Source: Labilibaculum sp. | GTDB lineage: Bacteria; Bacteroidota; Bacteroidia; Bacteroidales; Marinifilaceae | Direction of reading: 5' to 3' | Length of the DNA stretch: 54,426 nucleotides | Assembly: GCA_016760525.1 (NCBI GenBank) | Contig: JAESUW010000141.1 | Coordinates: forward strand, 1 to 54,426 | Shown: positions 48,089 through 54,426 of the stretch, piece by piece | Layout: the number at the start of each line of letters is the position of its first letter | Position numbering within the stretch: the first letter of the stretch is position 1 | Position numbers and translations under genes: made by a program | Notes under the pieces: generated by a model | Databases searched by the model: none | Told to the model about the DNA's origin: nothing | Seen by the model: only the letters and a program-made list of their open reading frames with translations

Positions 48089-49858
48089 ATGAAGAATAAG
48101 ATGAGAAAGACGACTCAGTATTTGATGCCATTTCAAAAGAATGGAGAGGCTAAGGATAGATATAGAATTTATCCAAGTTTTAAACTTGAAGATGGTGAAA
48201 TCTGTACAGGTATTAAGTCATTAGCAAATCGAATTTGCGATGAAAAAATTATTTGTATTGATGGTTATATTGGAGTTTATTTTGAATTGTTTCGTAAGTC
48301 TTTAAATAATGCTTTACTAGAAATTGGTTGTACTGCTAATTGGGTAGATGTATCAAAAGCAATGTTATCGGAAGAACAAGTAGAGAATTTAGTTGAACCA
48401 TTTATGGGTAAACCAGATTCTATTTTTGGGACTCGAGCAACAATTGGCCTTGCTGATTTTTTTGATGTGTGCAAGTTGGCAGAATTGAAAGCTAAGCATG
48501 GAGATAATCTTACCATTTATTATGGCTGCGGAGCGTCACTAATTAAGAATGAAGGAATATTGCTTTATATTGATTTGCCAAAGAATGAGTTACAATTCAG
48601 AGTACGTGCAGAAAGTGTTAGAAACTTAGGAACGACCAAAGTTTCTGATATGAAAACTACTTATAAGCGTTACTACTTTATTGATTGGGTTGTTTTAAAC
48701 AAGCATAAAAAGGAAATTCTAAAGGATATCGATATTATACTTGACGGACAAAGAGAGGATGTCTATCCTTGGATGGAAGGAGATGCCTTTAGAAAAGGAC
48801 TAAAGCAAATGGGACAAAGCCCGTTCAGAGCAAGACCATGGTTTGAACCTGGTATTTGGGGAGGAGCATGGATAAAAGATAAGATTGATGGACTAAATAA
48901 AGAAGTTAAGAATTATGCATGGTCCTTCGAGTTAATTACACCTGAAAATGGCATCGTATTTCAAAGTTCTAAAAATCTGTTAGAAGTATCTTTTGACTTT
49001 ATCATGTACGCTGAAGGAGAGTCAGTAATGGGAGCACTGGATTACTCAAAATTTGGAGATGAATTTCCAATTCGATTCGATTTCCTTGACACTTTTGATG
49101 GAGGTAATCTCTCAGTACAATGTCATCCGAGACCAGAGTATTGTAAAGAACATTTTGGAGAAACCATAACACAAGAGGAAACTTATTATATTCTGGATCG
49201 GAAAAATGATGCAACCGTTTATCTTGGTTTCCGGGAAGATATTGAACCAAAGAGATTTGAGAAAACACTCTGGAATAGTTTTAATTCCAACACTCCTATT
49301 GATATTACAGAATTTGTTCAAACTCATCCTGCAAAAAAACACGATTTATTTTTGATTCCTCCGGGAACGATTCACGCATCAGGCATTGACAATTTAGTAT
49401 TGGAAATTAGTACAACGCCATACATTTTTACTTTTAAAATGTACGATTGGGTAAGACCTGATTTGGATGGTAATCCAAGACCTTTAAATATTGAACATGG
49501 CATGAAAAACCTTTATTTTGATAGAAAAGGAGAAAAGGTCAAGAAGGAGTTTATTTCCCAACCTGTAGAGTTGAATAAAGGAGAAGATTGGGTGCGATAT
49601 GAACTACCAACTCATGAAAAGCATTCATACCGGGTAAATCGTTATCATTTTAATTCAGAGATAGCTATTGAAACTGAAGGAAAGTGCCATGTATTAAGTC
49701 TGGTTGAAGGAACAAGCATAAAAATTGAATCGGAGAATGGAATGTGTGAGACATTTCAATACGCAGAATCATTCGTTGTTCCGGCTTCGGCAAAAAGTTA
49801 TACCATCACTAATATTTCTGATAACGAGGCAATGTTAATCGTTGCATTTATGAAATAA
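48089..49858 (+). CDS. Class I mannose-6-phosphate isomerase-like protein with extra N-terminal domain
   Basis: C-terminal cupin-type PMI region (FRARPWFEPGIWGGAWIKDKI; VQCHPRPEYCKEHFGETITQEETYYIL; LFLIPPGTIHASG; VLEISTTPYIFTFKMYDWVRPDLDGNPRPL); N-terminal ~220 aa unlike canonical ManA. Confidence 0.85.
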   Translation: MKNKMRKTTQYLMPFQKNGEAKDRYRIYPSFKLEDGEICTGIKSLANRICDEKIICIDGYIGVYFELFRKSLNNALLEIGCTANWVDVSKAMLSEEQVENLVEPFMGKPDSIFGTRATIGLADFFDVCKLAELKAKHGDNLTIYYGCGASLIKNEGILLYIDLPKNELQFRVRAESVRNLGTTKVSDMKTTYKRYYFIDWVVLNKHKKEILKDIDIILDGQREDVYPWMEGDAFRKGLKQMGQSPFRARPWFEPGIWGGAWIKDKIDGLNKEVKNYAWSFELITPENGIVFQSSKNLLEVSFDFIMYAEGESVMGALDYSKFGDEFPIRFDFLDTFDGGNLSVQCHPRPEYCKEHFGETITQEETYYILDRKNDATVYLGFREDIEPKRFEKTLWNSFNSNTPIDITEFVQTHPAKKHDLFLIPPGTIHASGIDNLVLEISTTPYIFTFKMYDWVRPDLDGNPRPLNIEHGMKNLYFDRKGEKVKKEFISQPVELNKGEDWVRYELPTHEKHSYRVNRYHFNSEIAIETEGKCHVLSLVEGTSIKIESENGMCETFQYAESFVVPASAKSYTITNISDNEAMLIVAFMK

Positions 49859-49875
49859 ATATCAAGATAATGAAT

Positions 49876-49920
49876 TAGAGGAAGTAAGTCTGAATTTATA
49901 ATCAGACTTACCTCTGTTAT
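49876..49920 (+). terminator. Hairpin terminator
   Basis: GAGGAAGTAAGTCTGA-ATTTATAA-TCAGACTTACCTCTGTTATTT. Confidence 0.6.
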
Positions 49921-49939
49921 TTAATTGAAAAACGGATCA

Positions 49940-50875
49940 ATGAGAAAAAAATATGCAATTGGAGTAGATATTGGCGGTAGTCATATTAGCTCAATCCTGG
50001 TTGATGTGGAAAAAGGTAGTGCTGTTAGAGATAGCTATTCAGAATACAAGGTAAATAATCAAGCTTGCGCAAACGAAATAATTCAGACATGGGGTAAAGC
50101 AATTCAGAAAACGATTGATTATGTAGGTTTTGATCAGATAGACGGAATTGGATTTGCAATGCCCGGACCATTTGATTATAAAAAAGGAATAGCCTTACTG
50201 AAGGATGTCGCAAAATATGATAGCCTATATGGTTTAAATATAGGAAATGAGTTGAAAAAAGTATTACACCTTTCTGACGCTATACCTTTTAGGTACATCA
50301 ATGATGCAATGTCGTTTGCAATTGGAGAAACATGGAGTGGTAAAGGTGCAGGTTTTGATAAAGTTGTGGCAATTACTTTAGGAACAGGATTTGGTTCTGC
50401 TTTCGTGACAAATGGAGTTCCTGTATTAGAGGGGAACAATGTTCCTTCAATGGGATATGTGTATAACTTCCCTTACGAAAATGGAATTGCTGATGATTAT
50501 TTTTCAACCAGATGGTTTGTTCAGGAATATGAAAGAAGAACAGGTGAAAAATGCCATGGAGTAAAAGAAATCGCCGATAAGGCAGAGGATGATAAGATTG
50601 CGAAAGAATTATTTATCGATTTTGGGCAAAGGCTGGGAGAGTTCCTGTCTCCGCTCCTGAAGAATTTTAATGCCAACTGTCTGGTGATTGGAGGTAACAT
50701 TTCAAAGGCATATCATTTATTTGGTCCATATTTCGAGGAGGTTTTAAAAAAACAATCTATCACTATTGATATATCTGTTTCAGAATTAATGGAAACGGCA
50801 GCCATGGTTGGGGGAGCTCGTTTAATAGATAATGATTTCTGGTTGAAAACACAGCCTTTAGTGTCAAACATTTAA
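49940..50875 (+). CDS. ROK-family sugar kinase
   Basis: YAIGVDIGGSHISSILVD, GIGFAMPGPFDYKKG, ITLGTGFGSAFV. Tracked start 49925; MRKKYAIG at 49940 preferred. Confidence 0.88.
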   Translation: MRKKYAIGVDIGGSHISSILVDVEKGSAVRDSYSEYKVNNQACANEIIQTWGKAIQKTIDYVGFDQIDGIGFAMPGPFDYKKGIALLKDVAKYDSLYGLNIGNELKKVLHLSDAIPFRYINDAMSFAIGETWSGKGAGFDKVVAITLGTGFGSAFVTNGVPVLEGNNVPSMGYVYNFPYENGIADDYFSTRWFVQEYERRTGEKCHGVKEIADKAEDDKIAKELFIDFGQRLGEFLSPLLKNFNANCLVIGGNISKAYHLFGPYFEEVLKKQSITIDISVSELMETAAMVGGARLIDNDFWLKTQPLVSNI

Positions 50876-50886
50876 ATTGAATAATA

Positions 50887-52032
50887 ATGCATAAAGATTC
50901 AAAAAGGAATATTTTACCAGTGTTCTTTGGGTTCTTTGTAATGGGATTCGCTGATGTAGTAGGGATATCTACAAGTTACGTAAAACAGGATTTTAACCTA
51001 ACGGATTCCGCTGCAAATCTTCTGCCAATGATGGTGTTTTTGTGGTTTGCAGTATTTTCAGTACCAACAAGTATGTTGATGAATAAAATTGGACGGAAAA
51101 AGACTGTAATTATTAGTTTATGCACAACGTTTCTGGCTTTGTTAATACCATTAATTGAATATCGCTTTTCGATGGTTCTATTTGCATTCGCATTATTGGG
51201 TATCGGAAACACAATTTTACAAGTGTCCTTAAATCCTCTATTAACAAATGTGGTTAGTGGCGAAAAGTTGACAAGTAGTTTAACACTTGGACAATTTGTT
51301 AAAGCAATTGCATCTTTTTTGGGGCCTGTAATTGCAGGTGTGGCCTCAAGTTCATTTGGTAATTGGAAAATGATGTTTCCTGTTTTTGCTTTAATAACAC
51401 TTATTTCAGGCTTATGGTTATTACTTACACCTGTTAAAGAAGACGAAAAAAACACAAGTACATCTAGTTTTTATAAGAGTTTCAGTCTTTTAAAAGACCC
51501 GGTAATATTAACTTTCTTTTTAGCAATTCTGCTCTTGGTTGGAATTGATGTTGGCCTAAATACAACTTTACCTAAATTCTTAATAGAACGCACCAATATG
51601 ACTCTGGAAAAAGCTGGTTTAGGAACGAGTCTATACTTTGCGGCACGTACCGTAGGAACATTTGTCGGGGCAATTTTATTGATTAAGTTTTCTGGGAGAA
51701 AATTTTATATCGGAAGTATGATTTTAGGTGTTTTTGCAATGTTCTTAATGATTTTTGTTACGAATATTTGGAGTATTTCAATATTAATTTTTTGTTTGGG
51801 ATTAGCATTAGCCAATGTATTCTCCATAATTTTTTCAGCCGCTTTAAAACGAGTGCCACAAAGAGCTAATGAAGTTTCCGGATTACTTATTATGGGGGTA
51901 GCTGGAGGTGCTGTTGTGCCACCGATAATGGGGGTTGTTTCTGACTCTTTTGGACAAATTGGTGCTATGGTCGTTTTAATGATTGCCATGGCTTATCTTC
52001 TTGTGAACTCTATTCAGATGAAAGAAAAATAA
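50887..52032 (+). CDS. MFS sugar transporter (FucP/FHS-like)
   Basis: 12 TM pattern; FFGFFVMGFADVVGISTSYVKQDFNLTDSAANLLPMMVFLWFAVFSVPTSMLMNKIGRKKTV. Confidence 0.9.
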   Translation: MHKDSKRNILPVFFGFFVMGFADVVGISTSYVKQDFNLTDSAANLLPMMVFLWFAVFSVPTSMLMNKIGRKKTVIISLCTTFLALLIPLIEYRFSMVLFAFALLGIGNTILQVSLNPLLTNVVSGEKLTSSLTLGQFVKAIASFLGPVIAGVASSSFGNWKMMFPVFALITLISGLWLLLTPVKEDEKNTSTSSFYKSFSLLKDPVILTFFLAILLLVGIDVGLNTTLPKFLIERTNMTLEKAGLGTSLYFAARTVGTFVGAILLIKFSGRKFYIGSMILGVFAMFLMIFVTNIWSISILIFCLGLALANVFSIIFSAALKRVPQRANEVSGLLIMGVAGGAVVPPIMGVVSDSFGQIGAMVVLMIAMAYLLVNSIQMKEK

Positions 52033-52059
52033 ATGTACTTAAAAGATAGAATTATAATT

Positions 52060-52087
52060 AGGACATGATTTCTTGTCCTTTTTTTAT
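52060..52087 (+). terminator. Rho-independent terminator
   Basis: AGGACA-TGATTTC-TTGTCCTTTTTTT directly after the MFS gene. Confidence 0.8.
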
Positions 52088-52283
52088 ATTATTTGAAATG
52101 AATAATATAGATATATAGGTAGTTTTTGATACCATGAAACGATTGGGTAATAATTCTTAATTTTTGGAAAGAAGATAACTGAAAATATGAAATTCCTTAT
52201 TGGTCACAAGAGCAATAGTATTTATTAAAAAAAGATCTTCTCTCCTTGGGTATCTGCAAAATTGACTTTATCTATAATAGAAT

Positions 52284-52371
52284 GAATTGGGTGAAAACAG
52301 AAAAGGCTGTAAATCAGTAGATTTACAGCCTTTTGGATTAGGATAATTCCTAAATTGCGGAGAGAGAGGGA
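52284..52371. repeat. Hairpin + GCGGAGAGAGAGGGA module, copy 3
   Basis: AAAAGGCTGTAAATC-AGTA-GATTTACAGCCTTTT (15-bp perfect stem) then GGATTAGGATAATTCCTAAATTGCGGAGAGAGAGGGA. Confidence 0.8.
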
Positions 52372-52429
52372 GTTTATAGTTTTTGTAAAAAGGGTTGATT
52401 TATAATGCTTTGTTGCTGTTTGAAATGTT

Positions 52430-52470
52430 GTGTTCACTTGAGAGTTCACTTTGAGATTATCTCAAAAGAA
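52430..52470. repeat. 41-nt repeat downstream of module copy 3
   Basis: gtgttcacttgagagttcactttgagattatctcaaaagaa; matches 35300-35340 at 40/41. Confidence 0.85.
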
Positions 52471-52724
52471 TTTGGTCTTATTTGATGTCTTTTGCACATT
52501 TATCGATACAGAACTTATTTTCTTGTTCAATAGATAATCAAAGCAAACTTGAAAGAAATGTAACTTTCGTATTTAATTTATTAGATAATGTGTTGGACAA
52601 TATTCTGAAATTTCGCACCAAGCATATTATCATTCAGACATAAAAAAATCGCTACAAATTTGCCTATGCAATCAATTTAGGAGATGGTTCAAATTGAGTA
52701 CAAATTTTCTAGCAATGAGATATT

Positions 52725-53678
52725 TTATACTTTAAATTCACACCAAAGGGGAAAATGATCAGAAATTCTAAATGATAGTTTTGATAAGGAATAGTTCCTG
52801 TCAGTTAGAACATAGTCTCTAAAGTCATAGATACCACCGTTAATAAAATCTAATGAGATTTGTGATTTACCTCTACTATTTTTGTACCAGCCAATTTGAT
52901 CATATAGTTTGATTTTTCTGAAGATAGTACTCGGTAAATCACGAATTTATTCAGGAATAAAAAGCTCCTTTGAGACGAATGCATTATATGCTTTATCTCC
53001 TTTACGTTCTATATTAAAATCACCAAGAATTATTAAGCTCTGATTCCACTTTTTTAGTTGTTTAGCCCAAGTATACATCCATTCTGAAATTGCTTTTAAT
53101 TCAGGTATACGATCGGTTGAATTATCACCATATAAAATATGAAGTGTTAAAAGTACAAAGGTTTTATTTTTAGTTTTGAAGCCTACGGCATATGGTGTTC
53201 GAGCAAATTGTCTATCCAGAGCATCAGGCTTTATATCCAGGAGTTGTTCTCGTGGAATAACTATTTCACAAGCTAATCCAGATAGTTTAACCCTTTTCGT
53301 ATTAAAAATGAAAGCTAACCTTTCACCATTACCGGGACCACCTTTTGTAATATCAGTCATTATAAAACTCCAATCATCACCGAGCATACGTATAGTATCA
53401 CGTAAACATTTAATATCATTTTTTACTTCTTGTATTGCAATTACATCAAAACTTTTAATTATCTCAATTATACAGAGCAAAGAGTGTAAATCCCTGCAGG
53501 GACTATCTTTAGGTTCGGCTTCCCATTTTGCTGTTAAGCGTCCAAAAGCTCTTATGTTCCAAGTCGCAATAAGTATGTTAGCATCTGTTTTTTTTGATAT
53601 TCGAGTGTCTAGTTGTTGACGTAAATCTTTGATTTCATAAATTATATTTCGAGGTGGTATTTCAAAAATTTTGGACAT
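52725..53678 (-). pseudogene. Endonuclease/exonuclease/phosphatase-family protein interrupted by one in-frame TAA
   Basis: ORF 52947-53678 (ILIATWNIRAFGR, DVIAIQEVKND, LIILGDFNIERKG) stops at TAA 52947-52949; the same frame continues IRDLPSTIFRKIKLYDQIGWYKNSRGKSQISLDFINGG...SLSKLSFRISDHFPLWCEFKV* to 52725. Confidence 0.85.
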
Positions 53679-53909
53679 AGGTTTGGATTTTTTAGTTCTT
53701 TAATAAATATACAAATAATCTTAAGAGATTAATAATGAATACGGTGTGTGGAATGATCACATATAGGTAAATCACAACCTTAAGCTAGTGTTAGAAAGTA
53801 GTAACCTTCATAATTATATATCGAGTCTAAGAAACAAAAAATCTAAAGGGATATTTAGAAAGTAGTTGAAACGTAAAAAAAAGCTTCCTTTTTTTGGAGA
53901 AATAGAATG

Positions 53910-53952
53910 AAACCCCTACTATTGTATCTTAATGATACAATAGTAGGGGTTT
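53910..53952. other. 19-bp perfect hairpin
   Basis: AAACCCCTACTATTGTATC-TTAAT-GATACAATAGTAGGGGTTT. Confidence 0.85.
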
Positions 53953-53980
53953 ATTGTAATATGTAAAAAAATAAACCAAT

Positions 53981-54103
53981 GTTAAGTCAAGTATAAGGAT
54001 TGGTTTAACCTGTTATAACGGAAATTTTTTATTAGGGTTAATATCTGGTTTTAATCTCTGTTTGGTTAGCTGATCACTCGAAATTTAAGGTTTGATATAA
54101 CAC
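53981..54103. repeat. Dispersed intergenic repeat (divergent copy)
   Basis: gttaagtcaagtataaggattggtttaacctgt closely matches the start of the 23272 copy (gttaaatcaagtataaggattggtttacctgt). Confidence 0.6.
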
Positions 54104-54374
54104 AAGTAAAGGCAAGACTCAAGTTAGCTATATCACAAATGAAAAATTGAAGACATTACTATACATGTATGCCTTGGATGCAATAAAATATGATCCATTA
54201 ATCAAACAATAATATGAGCGTAAAGTTATGGAAGGAAAAAATAAAATGAATTTACTCAATAATTAAAAATTATTTCGAAAATATTTGGATTAACCATAGA
54301 ATTTGGGATGAGATATTAAAATCAAACACTGACAAAATCCTAGCAAACTATCATCATTAAAACTAAAACTAAAA

Positions 54375-54426
54375 ATGTCGTTTATAAAACTAAAACTAAT
54401 TTGCCTGGCAATCCTGTTCTCTTTTT
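54375..54426 (+). CDS. Start of an exported protein, truncated by window edge
   Basis: MSFIKLKLICLAILFSF: signal-peptide-like N-terminus open to the last base. Confidence 0.5.
   Translation, partial: MSFIKLKLICLAILFSF

Noticed and set aside
52225-52449. Minus-strand 74-aa ORF spanning hairpin module copy 3
   Set aside because: GTG start; the counterpart at module copy 2 ends after about 33 codons, so the shared signal is better explained as a DNA/RNA repeat than a protein.
53176-53619. Plus-strand 147-aa ORF
   Set aside because: Antisense shadow of the endonuclease-family gene; low-complexity composition, no recognisable motif.
1-54426. CRISPR arrays, rRNA operons, prophage structural genes, dedicated anti-phage systems
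   Set aside because: No regularly spaced repeats, rRNA-like sequence, cas genes or phage proteins were seen; repeats here are dispersed and intergenic.

Overview
AT-rich Bacteroidota-type chromosome segment dominated by polysaccharide-utilisation loci (PULs); no complete rRNA, tRNA or CRISPR was found. Left to right: (i) the 3' end of a probable galactan PUL (SusE/F-like protein cut by the window edge, GH53 endo-galactanase); (ii) a T9SS-type S8 subtilase overlapping a PorV/PorQ-like gene; (iii) a two-lobed retropepsin-like protease; (iv) a decayed IS3-family (IS407-like) element with a second IS3-family element inserted in it, with 36-bp imperfect TIRs, a 3-bp CTC duplication and an in-frame A_AAA_AAG frameshift site; (v) PUL A with a ROK regulator, SusC/SusD, DUF5018, two GHL10-like hydrolases, metallophosphoesterase, DUF5009, SSS symporter, SGNH hydrolases, DUF4434, AGE epimerase and an exported FAD oxidoreductase; (vi) PUL B with a GntR regulator, SusC/SusD, lipoprotein, GH92, sialate O-acetylesterase, DUF4185/5005-like protein, ManA-like isomerase with an unusual N-terminal domain, ROK sugar kinase and MFS transporter; (vii) an endonuclease/exonuclease/phosphatase gene broken by one in-frame TAA; (viii) the start of a CDS at the right edge. 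Main second-look items: a consensus Bacteroidota promoter overlapped by a long inverted repeat (probable GntR operator) upstream of PUL B susC; three hairpin + GCGGAGAGAGAG modules that delimit the two PULs and resemble a tRNA-Ser 3' end; a dispersed intergenic repeat family with a TGTCAG/CTGACA hairpin; a truncated GG-motif peptide next to the retropepsin-like gene; and the nonsense-interrupted endonuclease. Family names come from reading the protein sequences; no database search was run.
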